Origin: Collybia mongolica
Taxonomy: Eukaryota > Basidiomycota > Agaricomycetes > Agaricales > Clitocybaceae
Reading direction: 5' to 3'
DNA length: 64,000 bases
Assembly (NCBI GenBank): GCA_013420905.1
Contig: JAAXNY010000010.1
Span: 2,108,001-2,172,000 of the forward strand
Shown: piece by piece, positions 38,833-48,422 of the stretch
Numbering within the stretch: the stretch's first letter is position 1
How the letters are laid out: each line of letters starts with the position of its first letter
Notes under the pieces: model-generated
Seen by the model: only the letters and a program-made list of their open reading frames with translations
What the model was told of the DNA's origin: nothing
The model's database searches: none
Program-made: the position numbers and the translations under genes

Positions 38833-40596
38833 AAAACATCACAAATCTTGATACACTCTGTTTCCTCACCTGTTTCCCCCACTCCTGAGCCACTATAACC
38901 TTTATTCTTTTCCCAAAATAAATGTAATGTATATATGCTCTGAATACATCTCTCTTAACTCTCAATTTTTGGAGATATCTTCCCAAGTGCTCCCCTCTCC
39001 TTCTACTGGATCTGTTTCATTGATAGCCATGTCTTCAGCCTCCTTCTTTCACTGTAAGGCACCCATTCCTTGCTGGTGAACAGGTCTACAGCCTTCTCAA
39101 GTGCTTTTCTCATACTATCAGCTTTTGTGTTGCTTGGTAGGGTTTTGATATTTGTAGTTCCAGCAGCTTTGAAAGCCTTAAACTGAGCTTGTAATGCCTT
39201 TCCTTTGAACTTGCCAACCTGTTCTCTATCCAAAATAAGCTCAGTCCTTGATACTTCTTCATCCCTATCCTTTTTTCTTTCCTGTCTTTTTTTAGCAGCA
39301 GTCTCTTTCTGGGCTATCTTTTCTTCATTATGTTCAATGATTTCCAATTGCCTCTTTTGATCTTCACCCTTCATATTTCTTGCTTCTGTGTGGAGGAATT
39401 TATAGTCCTCAGGTGTATTGAGCTTGGCTTTCATAAAAGCATCTGTATTGTTGTGGTGGTACATGACCTGGGAATTATACTGAAGGACTGTGAGTTGTGG
39501 TTGCTGTTGCATAAGCACTCTGAATGATCCCAGAGCTCCTTCATTGACATCATTAGTAGCTGGCATCCATGCCAACTCCTTTTCACCCATAGTTGCCTCA
39601 TCAATCAAACCTCCTGGGGTGAATTCAGATGTAAAATGTTTCTTTGTGGAATTGGATGAGCAGTGGCTGAAGATATGGCATGGTGGATTTCATTCTTTGT
39701 ATCTTTTCAAAAACAGCTGGATTTTCCCACATTTCCCCATTCAAGGTTCCCAGTTTATGGGATGCATTGTCACCAACAAGAAAGTTGGGATCATTGATAA
39801 TTCTTTTATTGTGGCTCTGTACACTCTCATGTAGTAGGCCCAACATCATCATATTCTCTGCAGAGTGAACTGCCTTCATATATAGATAGCTAGTTGATTG
39901 ACCATATAGTGCCATAACAGCCAACTCAGTCAATGTAGCTTGACAATGGAGTGCTTCCCACATATTTTTCTCCATATGGCTAAATTTTCTGTTGGTTTTA
40001 CATTGGCAAGAGAATTCAAGGTATTCAAGAAATTTGTCAAGATATAAAAGCAGTATTCCAGCAGCTAAACAGTAGGTTCCAAATTGATTGTTTGATGTAT
40101 CAGGAAATGTAAAATTTGTGCCAACATATGCTCTCCACCAAAATCAGAACAGGTTCTGGTGTCCTTTCTTGTCATCTTTATGGTTTAAAATTGCACCAAT
40201 AACTTGTACAGCCTTTATGGCATCTGAAACAGTTATTTCAAATGCTCTTTCCTGGGCTGGAGTCATAACACCATCTCCAGGAACTATATCTTTAAGTATT
40301 GCTGCATTATCTCTGTTGGCAAGCTTCACTGGCCCTTCAATACCATTTGCAGCCCACTAAGATGAGATTGCTGCATAGCCTCCTTGTATAGAAATCAAAT
40401 CCTTGTGGCAACCACAACCAGCCCAGATGAAAAGAGTTAGAGCATGCTGCTCATTGTCAGACAACATTTTATAAGCTTCTTTGCCAAGTTGTTTTATAAA
40501 GGCTTCCATCATCCTCACTCTTCTTTGGGCCTGTTCTTCCTCAGTAAGAGTATCCCATTTTTTCTTCTTACTAGCTTCAGAAACCATGTTCTTGTT
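38833..40596 (-). repeat. Left arm of the large palindrome (1764 bp)
   Basis: Reverse complement of 41153-42921. Predicted peptides of 201, 116, 114 and 65 residues, read on both strands, are identical between the arms, which implies near-identity at base level. I see no CpG in the parts I read through. Confidence 0.92.
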
Positions 40597-40839
40597 GGCT
40601 GCCATGAAACCAAAAAGTAGTTCTTGATTGGAACTATCTAGCACAAGACCTTCACCCAGTGTCTGGAAGACTGCATCTTTTTTCATATCCTCCAGAATCT
40701 CAGCATCCTTTTTTTCTTTGGCACAGTGATCAGAAAGCAAACCAAGTAGTTTGATCAGGATTTCCACTAGACATAGTATATTTCCACCATGCTTTCCAAA
40801 TGGGGATTGGTTAAATATGTCTATAGCAGTTCCAAGCAA
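39003..40839 (-). pseudogene. Orphan transposon-associated gene, fuller copy (left arm plus spacer)
   Basis: Function not recognised. Reading leftward from ATG 40839: LLSDHCAKEKKDAEILEDMK, MAANKNMVSEASKKKKWDTL, IWAGCGCHKDLISIQGGY, then a TAG at 40357. The same frame continues as WAANGIEGPVKLANRDNAAI and MTPAQERAFEITVSDAIKAV, TGA near 40144, then FWWRAYVGTNFTFPDTSNNQ, ALHCQATLTELAVMALYGQS and VGDNASHKLGTLNG. A one-base frameshift near 39615 leads into SEFTPGGLIDEATMGEKELA, WMPATNDVNEGALGSFRV, a basic coiled coil (KKRQERKKDRDEE) and a tail ending at 39003. About 610 codons in all. I believe similar proteins recur in many Agaricomycetes, but I cannot name a domain. Two stops and a frameshift make it inactive. 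Confidence 0.7.
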
Positions 40840-40855
40840 TTTTTTCTAATCTTTA

Positions 40856-41152
40856 AAATACCAGGGGGGGAGTGGAACAGGGTACCAACGTGAAGGGAGG
40901 GGACCATGCCCTGACAAGCGAAGGCAAACCTTTAAGGCATTGGGAGGTTCAGACATGGTACAGTACAATACCGTTGGACTGCAGGTATCCTCAGTCTAGA
41001 CCCGTAATACAACCTGGAGAGCAACTTAGTGTACAGCTCCACCCTGATGGCTCATTACAGATTACTTCGTGGTAATAGGTTTTTATGCCCGCATGTAGCT
41101 GGGTCAAACCCACATGCGCTTAATATTATTATATGAACAAAAAAAAAAAAAA
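40856..41152 (+). mobile_element. Poly(A)-tailed retroelement in the palindrome spacer
   Basis: A second copy of the 3' end of the family seen at 35808-36766, here in plus orientation. It begins ATACCAGGGGGGGAGTGGAA and ends ATATTATTATATGAAC followed by about 16 A. The poly(A) abuts the first base of the right palindrome arm. No target duplication is seen around it: the sequence after the tail (CAAGAACATGG) does not recur before the 5' end but does recur, inverted, at the inner edge of the left arm. Confidence 0.85.
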
Positions 41153-42751
41153 AACAAGAACATGGTTTCTGAAGCTAGTAAGAAGAAAAAATGGGATACT
41201 CTTACTGAGGAAGAACAGGCCCAAAGAAGAGTGAGGATGATGGAAGCCTTTATAAAACAACTTGGCAAAGAAGCTTATAAAATGTTGTCTGACAATGAGC
41301 AGCATGCTCTAACTCTTTTCATCTGGGCTGGTTGTGGTTGCCACAAGGATTTGATTTCTATACAAGGAGGCTATGCAGCAATCTCATCTTAGTGGGCTGC
41401 AAATGGTATTGAAGGGCCAGTGAAGCTTGCCTTGCCAACAGAGATAATGCAGCAATACTTAAAGATATAGTTCCTGGAGATGGTGTTATGACTCCAGCCC
41501 AGGAAAGAGCATTTGAAATAACTGTTTCAGATGCCATAAAGGCTGTACAAGTTATTGGTGCAATTTTAAACCATAAAGATGACAAGAAAGGACACCAGAA
41601 CCTGTTCTGATTTTGGTGGAGAGCATATGTTGGCACAAATTTTACATTTCCTGATACATCAAACAATCAATTTGGAACCTACTGTTTAGCTGCTGGAATA
41701 CTGCTTTTATATCTTGACAAATTTCTTGAATACCTTGAATTCTCTTGCCAATGTAAAACCAACAGAAAATTTAGCCATATGGAGAAAAATATGTGGGAAG
41801 CACTCCATTGTCAAGCTACATTGACTGAGTTGGCTGTTATGGCACTATATGGTCAATCAACTAGCTATCTATATATGAAGGCAGTTCACTCTGCAGAGAA
41901 TATGATGATGTTGGGCCTACTACATGAGAGTGTACAGAGCCACAATAAAAGAATTATCAATGATCCCAACTTTCTTGTTGGTGACAATGCATCCCATAAA
42001 CTGGGAACCTTGAATGGGGAAATGTGGGAAAATCCAGCTGTTTTTGAAAAGATACAAAGAATGAAATCCACCATGCCATATCTTCAGCCACTGCTCATCC
42101 AATTCCACAAAGAAACATTTTACATCTGAATTCACCCCAGGAGGTTTGATTGATGAGGCAACTATGGGTGAAAAGGAGTTGGCATGGATGCCAGCTACTA
42201 ATGATGTCAATGAAGGAGCTCTGGGATCATTCAGAGTGCTTATGCAACAGCAACCACAACTCACAGTCCTTCAGTATAATTCCCAGGTCATGTACCACCA
42301 CAACAATACAGATGCTTTTATGAAAGCCAAGCTCAATACACCTGAGGACTATAAATTCCTCCACACAGAAGCAAGAAATATGAAGGGTGAAGATCAAAAG
42401 AGGCAATTGGAAATCATTGAACATAATGAAGAAAAGATAGCCCAGAAAGAGACTGCTGCTAAAAAAAGACAGGAAAGAAAAAAGGATAGGGATGAAGAAG
42501 TATCAAGGACTGAGCTTATTTTGGATAGAGAACAGGTTGGCAAGTTCAAAGGAAAGGCATTACAAGCTCAGTTTAAGGCTTTCAAAGCTGCTGGAACTAC
42601 AAATATCAAAACCCTACCAAGCAACACAAAAGCTGATAGTATGAGAAAAGCACTTGAGAAGGCTGTAGACCTGTTCACCAGCAAGGAATGGGTGCCTTAC
42701 AGTGAAAGAAGGAGGCTGAAGACATGGCTATCAATGAAACAGATCCAGTAG
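41153..42751 (+). pseudogene. Orphan transposon-associated gene, 5'-truncated copy (right arm)
   Basis: Same gene as the minus-strand copy, starting abruptly inside the NKNMVSEASKKKKWDTL segment right after a poly(A). It shares the stop after GGYAAISS, the TGA near 41610, and the frameshift between the LLIQFHKETF and SEFTPGG blocks near 42132. It also has its own 5-bp insertion near 41430. It ends at TAG 42749-42751. Shared defects mean the gene was already dead when the arms were duplicated or were last homogenised. Confidence 0.75.
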
Positions 42752-42921
42752 AAGGAGAGGGGAGCACTTGGGAAGATATCTCCAAAAATTGAGAGTTAAG
42801 AGAGATGTATTCAGAGCATATATACATTACATTTATTTTGGGAAAAGAATAAAGGTTATAGTGGCTCAGGAGTGGGGGAAACAGGTGAGGAAACAGAGTG
42901 TATCAAGATTTGTGATGTTTT
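41153..42921 (+). repeat. Right arm of the large palindrome (1769 bp)
   Basis: Reverse complement of 38833-40596, plus a 5-bp insertion that duplicates CTTGC near 41430. It starts directly after the spacer retroelement's poly(A). Confidence 0.92.
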
Positions 42922-42971
42922 CAGGCCGTGACGTCACACTTCCAAAAAGTAACAGGGATTGCCCACCCCCA

Positions 42972-43150
42972 TTAACAATCCCAAAATGTAATGAATTTCA
43001 TCTCGAAGATGTTTGAAAACACACCCCCTGTGGAGGGAAAAATGGAGGGCACAGCTTGTTCAGGATATATTACGTAATTGTCACCGAATGTGACGCGTAT
43101 GCCGCAATTTGCAATTGAATTCAAATCGCGTCCTTTCTGATATCATCCTC
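42972..43150. other. POLA2 promoter region squeezed against the transposon end
   Basis: 180 bp. CpG becomes frequent again (ATGTGACGCGTATGCCGC). An ACGCGT MluI-cell-cycle-box-like string would lie in the ATGTGACGCGTATG segment at about 43090-43097; strictly the core here is GACGCGTA. This is of interest because POL12 is an S-phase gene controlled by MCB in yeasts. Confidence 0.4.
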
Positions 43151-45403
43151 ATGATGGTTGCCAATCTCAAAGGAAAGGTTTCTGCAATATTCGGTTCTAC
43201 CGTCGCCGACGATGAGAAACTTTTGGAAGAATGTATGTGTCTTTGACGCGTCGGATTTTGAACTCACACTGTTCTAGGTGTCTCAATATGTCAAATATAC
43301 AACCTGGACCCACAGGATTTGCTCTGGAAGTGGGAAGCATTGAACTTCAAGACCTCTAACACGTTATCAGAAATATCACCCTTCACCATGGACTCAGTTG
43401 GTGCACTTAAGGAGACGATCCGCCAAAACCTCGCAAAAGAGGCTGCTAAGAAGCCGCAGCGGGCTAATCCGATGGGACAGAAGGCTGCCATCAACCTGAC
43501 ACGAACGAGAACGCCTGTGCAAGCCATGAGGGTCCAAAATACGGATATATCGAGTACTGGAAGTACGCAAGTCAAAACAGAGCAGAGTGTTGCCGGCACA
43601 AGCAAGGTCTCATTCATAGGGCCAAAGATGGACGCGTCATCAAGGAAGGATCGTGCTTGTGAGTGTTGAATCATTGTCTTTTCTCATGGTCATGTCATTC
43701 TGTCTCATAGATAGGTACATGTACGAGAAAATTTCGGAGCGGAGCGAAGGTGCCCACCCACAAATACGAAATAAATACAATCCACCTCACGCCTCCCTTA
43801 GCCCTTGATGACAGGATAGACGAGTTTGGAGAACTTATACGCGAGTACTACAACATCGCTGAGCTCGGAGATCCCTCATCTTCAACGGATGTACGCCACT
43901 TCACCATTCTCAATAATTATCACGCTAATTCGGTGCTTAAAGGAAGAAATCACGGTTGTGGGCCGAATAACACATGATTCTGATTCCTCTACCTCTGGGG
44001 CAAAACTTACCGATTCCACTATAACGCTCGAATCATCACGAATGTATGGCTCAGGCTCTCGTATAGCCCTTCGATTTGACCCAGCTTTAAAAATCCATGG
44101 TGGACCCCAGGGTGCTGAAAGTCTCGGCTTTTTCCCCGGCGCAATGGTGGCTTTGAAGGGTAAGAACGGTGGTGGCGGATGGTTTTTGGTCACGGAAATA
44201 TTAGTAGTATGTGTACCACTTTGGCCTGCCCATCTCTCGGGCCTCACGATCTGCTTTCAGATCCCACCACTCAAATCTTCGCCGCGAAGTCTTGGATTGA
44301 CCAAAGCACATGCAGAATCGGGCAAGTTTTCCATGTGTATTGTTAGTGGGCCGTACACACCCGACACCGACCTTAGCTACAAACCCTGGCGAACGCTCTT
44401 AAACAGCATCAAGGTCAACAAACCAGGTGTAATACTCCTCGTAAGTTCAAATATTTTCAAGTGCTCTTACAAAGAGACTCCTACGTTATTGCTAGATAGG
44501 GCCATTCGTCGACGTCATACATCCCAAAATAAAAAATGGGGATGTCGGATCGACGCCTACCCAGCTCTTCCGCTCTCAAATTATAGACCCACTTCGAGCT
44601 GTTCTCGATTTTTGCCCTGGAACTATTGCGGTTGTTGTCCCAAGTGTTCGTGATGTCATATCCAGGCAAGCTGTTTACCCCCAGGCAGAACTTGAGCCAG
44701 ATTTTTGTGGGACAGATGTGGTAAGCCTTGCCTTGTATCTTCGCTGCTGAATACCTCATCCAAAGCTTCTTTTCTTTACCAATGCTCAGCGTATACATAT
44801 GCTCCCCAATCCTGCTCGGTTCTCTATAAATGACATTACATTCGCAGTCAACAGCGTTGACGTGCTCTTCCACATCCGCAAGGACGAATTTATCAAAAGA
44901 GGCGTGGAAGTCAACCCTATTCCCCCGTCGTCTCCCGACGATGTAGCAACAGATTCCATGACAAATCTTTGTCGACACTTGCTCCAACAACGGAGGTCAG
45001 TGTGTCTGATCTATCGGCAAAGGAGACATTGACACTTCCTGTGTAGTTTTTACCCCATCTTTCCTGTGCCATTGGACGTGTCACATGAAGTCAATCTAGA
45101 CTTGAGCCATTCATTTCCCGGGCTTAGACTTGGTGCCGGTAGCGAGTCGAGTGGCGATGACTATGCACCTGATGTTCTCGTTCTGCCCAGCAGATTTAAA
45201 CACTTCTCGAAGGTAGGTATTACTCTATAATCTGTAATCGTTTATCCTCACAATCACTTATATAGAGTGTACATGCTACAACTGTTGTGAATCCTTCCTT
45301 CCTCACCAAAGGCACGTATGCTATATTGAGGGTTCCAGGAAAAGAGATGATGGACAGTAGAAAGGAGCGAATCCAGACGGAAATGCTAAGACTCGAGGGA
45401 TGA
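43151..45403 (+). CDS. POL12: DNA polymerase alpha subunit B (Pol12/POLA2)
   Basis: Regulatory B subunit of the DNA polymerase alpha-primase complex, which tethers polymerase to the replisome for primer synthesis. The start MMVANLKGKVSAIFGSTVAD (ATG 43151 or 43154) is followed by an N-terminal domain (CVSICQIYNLDPQDLLWKWE), a Ser/Thr/Lys linker (TRTRTPVQAMRV), then RYMYEKISERSEALDDRIDE and the OB/phosphoesterase-like core: ITLESSRMYGSGSRIALRFD, GAMVALKGKNGGGGWFLVTE, FSMCIVSGPYTPDTDLSYKP, GPFVDVIHP, GTIAVVVPSVRDV, ML PNPARFSINDITFAVNS and VDVLFHIRKDEFI. It ends EMMDSRKERIQTEMLRLEG with TGA. About eight introns. The 5' flank is only 180 bp from the palindromic element. The gene appears intact. 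Confidence 0.9.
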
Positions 45404-46053
45404 ACTATAGACAGAATGTAACAACCATCTGAATGGACTGCGCGCCCAAGTATGACAAGAAAGAGAACAAAACGTACATTTGCAAACGGGATATCATGGA
45501 GACTTCATATATTTGTGAAACTCCAGAAATTGGAGAAACTCTGCATATCCAGTGAACATGCTTCGGGATATCATGCTTAAATAATATGATGGGCATTTTT
45601 GGACAAAATACAAGACTTAACAAGTTTGGCCTGAGTAAGCATCAACCACAGCCTCACACTAGTGCCCATTGTAGTTCTTTCCAATCGACGCCTGTGCGTA
45701 CCATACACTTGCAATGCTCATTGATGCTCATACCTGGGCATGCACTGTGCGGCATTGTTTTGCATAGTTATGCTAGTGGTTAAGACCAGAAGCACAAGAG
45801 GACAATCAAAGGTTTGCTCATTAAATTAAATCACACAACTACTCAGTCCAACCTTGAATATACCTAATAACTTCAATAAGACCAGGCTGCAATGCAACTT
45901 GATGGGTTTGCATTCTTGATTCGCTATGCGACGTGAACATGAGAGGGCTTACATGTGTTCCCGGAAAGAAAAAAAAAAGGTAATGTACAATATTGAAATG
46001 CTTGATCTAGAACTTAGGTTGTCCCAGGTTTCGGGAAAACGTCTTCGACAGCG
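45404..46053. other. Intergenic region between POLA2 and farnesyltransferase beta
   Basis: Convergent 3' regions of two genes. No conserved ORF, repeat or RNA gene is recognised. Confidence 0.4.
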
Positions 46054-47954
46054 CTACGAAGGTGCGGATCTCAGGGTTCTCTGCGGGATCTTCTGCTTGT
46101 AAAAATGTGCCATGAGCCCTTCACTATGCGTCATGGTCAGGTTGAACACGGGGTGGGTTGCATTCTGATACAGAAAATTAGACATTACAATAAAAGCAGA
46201 GGAGATTTTGAAGATGTGAATCAAAGACCACAGAGAAAGGTTCTCGAAGAGAAGGGAAGGAGTAACGCACCACACGGTTAGCCTTGCCTCCGACTATTAC
46301 CGAACCGCCCTCTTCCTCAATCCAAGACAGTGAGTCACTGAATATCTGCTTTCTGAGGTTATCGGGAACGGCTGAATCATTGGAACCAACAAGGGGTCAA
46401 GGACTTTCTGTAAATCAGAGCCTGATTTAGGCCATACCACTCGCAGTTACCCAAGCGTCCAAAATCTCCGTTCGCCGAGATTGGGATGGGAAAACGTGGT
46501 GCTGAGCTGAAGAAAGGCCTGATAGACAATACAGGGTATGATATGCATCAGCGTTCCTAAGCAAAGTTAGATAATCATGTGACAATCTTCCGAAGAGGTG
46601 GTTGAGGTAGTTACTTCGGTGGTTTATCCCTCAAGCCGCCAGCAGGATGTTGACCTGCATGAAGGATATATTCTTGGAGTGCTTTTCTATTGAATAACGA
46701 ATCTGGAAGTGTGGATCAATGACAAGGCCAAAACGGAAAATTTCATTGGTCACCATCCACATCATCCCAGCCCTCTTCTGGCCCTGCACTGGTGTCTGGG
46801 GACGTGTTATTTCGACTTCCAATATTTTGGCTCCCTCTCAACCCCAAGCCCTCCAACAAGGCAAACGACCCGCCACACCACCACGAATAACAGCCATCAA
46901 CAAGCTTATTGGTCCTGCCTTTGAACCCTCCCAGTTCAATTTCTGTCCCCTGAACCTGAACGAGCCATCTGACGAGGGTTTTCATGTTAATTTCAGGTCG
47001 CTTAGATAAATCTGGTTCGGCATTGACGAATGGTTGAAGAAGGATCCAGGAGGCAAGTGAACAAAAAGTGTACCCCCCATGTGCTTCACCGAGAGGGGGG
47101 CGTGGTGACGACAGAAGCACAGAGTCAAGTGAATAGTATGGTTGGGAGGAAGAAGAGAAACCGCCTTCGTATGTCTGGCACGAGGCAATAAATGCCGCGG
47201 TCCCTTCAACTAGTTCAGGGGTCAGTAGATCAAGGAAGGTAGCGGTAACCAAAAGACAGTATATGCCACTTAATAGAGTAAGAGTATTAGAGACGTAGCT
47301 GGGAAAATGCGGAAGTGGGCCGCGTACCGAACATCAACCTCAGCGTGGTGGGTTACTAGGAATGATCCGTCTGGCTGCTTTAATGACATGAAGAATTTAT
47401 AAAGTTTCTCCCTGAAAAGGGATGAACAACGTTAAGGTTTACATATTGAAATCCATACCTGTCTATCTGATCCCACCCTCCTCCTGGCCCTGGCCGTCCA
47501 ACAATTGCAAGGGAACATACTGCTGCGTATGTTGGCAATAAATGTGCTGCCTGTCCCGGTCCTCCGCCAAACCCTCCGTCGGGATGTTGCCAAGTCATGA
47601 TCTTGTTGATCGCCCTATGACTCCTGTCAGCTCCATTGGCTAGATTTGACAAGCCACGAACCGTTGTTTGTTTCCTGGATCTAAGCCAACCTGTAGAATA
47701 CTGAACCCTTGGATGGTCCAGAATAATAACCAGGGCTGGCTCGCATCCTGGCTCACGTAGCGTGCCGGAAAGCCTTGGACGAGGTTGCGAACGAGAAACT
47801 GCATATGGGCATTTTTCTGCAATATTGGCAAGGTTTCCGCGTCTGATCTGTCGGGTATGTGGTTCAGCAAGACGGTCTCCGTTTCAGCTTGTGTCGTCGA
47901 TGTTGGCGTCACTAAACCATCCGTAGGCGCGGGTCGTGGTGAATGGAAAGCCAT
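46054..47954 (-). CDS. RAM1: Protein farnesyltransferase beta subunit (Ram1)
   Basis: Catalytic beta subunit that transfers farnesyl to CaaX cysteines of Ras, mating pheromones and others. The start is ATG 47954 (MAFHSPRPAPTDG). It contains the alpha-alpha barrel repeats: WQHPDGGFGGGPGQAAHLLP, LKQPDGSFLVTHHAEVDVR, CQTYEGGFSSSSQPY, PPLGEAHGGYTFCSLASWIL, ELGGFKGRTNKLVDGCYSWW (zinc-ligand Asp and Cys in DGC) and AYHTLYCLSGLSSAQHH (zinc-ligand His). It ends NATHPVFNLTMTHSEGLMAHFYKQ with a short tail, TAG at 46054. A different reading of the last exon could extend to about 46010. About eight introns. Key zinc residues are present, so it is probably active. Ras, its main substrate, is also the target of the Cdc25 homologue at 13 kb. 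Confidence 0.9.
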
Positions 47955-48422
47955 GGTAGATGAGGAGGGAACAAGATGCTCCGAGGCAAATGAATTTAGA
48001 CAATAGAAATTATAAAATCCGGTATCACGCGTGGTCGCCGATGGCGAAATCTTGCGAAGGATCTCTGATGTTAGTCGAGGAGAAAGAACATCGAACAATA
48101 CAAACTTGAATCATAGCAAACATCCAATATTCCGAGTCAAAGGGGAAACTCGTCAAGAACACCCACGGTTCATCTGACCCAAATTTTATGAAATGATTGA
48201 TTACATCCTGAACTCTTCAGAATTGCTATGGAAATGTACCACCATGCACATCCCCAACATGTAGCACTAATGTGCAGGGCTAACATCCTACCACATCTCA
48301 TTAAAACTTTCCGGTGTGTCGACAAAGAGCGCCTAAAGGAAAGGGCTTTGCTTAGGTGCGATGTGACTAACCACACTTCAAAAGAACCAAAGCAAAGCGG
48401 TGATCTTCATTACAAATATTCG
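47955..48422. other. Intergenic region between RAM1 and KEL3
   Basis: RAM1 upstream sequence and the 3' region of the Kelch gene. The minus ORF reading into 48098 is only the upstream extension of RAM1 exon 1 (its inner ATG at 47954 fits the family better). No other feature. Confidence 0.4.

Larger units (their letters stand above)
38781..42971. mobile_element. Palindromic transposable element with 1.76-kb inverted arms and retroelement-containing spacer
   Basis: Arms 38833-40596 and 41153-42921 are reverse complements. Positions pair with a constant sum of 81754 outside, and 81749 inside a single 5-bp insertion (CTTGC near 41430). The outer ends remain related but diverge: the right end, read inward, is TGGGGGTGGGCAATCCCTG...GTGACGTCACGG, and the left end is TTGGTCAATTGTT...ATGACATCATGG. 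The first 14 bases of the right end resemble the TIR of the element at 31192-35332. Each arm carries the same broken orphan gene, and the 556-bp spacer holds the gene's N-terminal part plus a poly(A) retroelement. It ends 180 bp before the POLA2 start codon. Confidence 0.85.

Noticed and set aside
41358..41666. 102-codon minus ORF in the right palindrome arm
   Set aside because: It is the antisense of the orphan gene and is altered relative to the left-arm version only because of the 5-bp insertion.
38833..42921. Palindrome as an assembly artefact
   Set aside because: Considered, because inverted arms are a known artefact. The arms differ by a 5-bp insertion, the outer ends differ by many bases, and the spacer is unique, so it is more likely real. 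Long reads are still needed to settle it.
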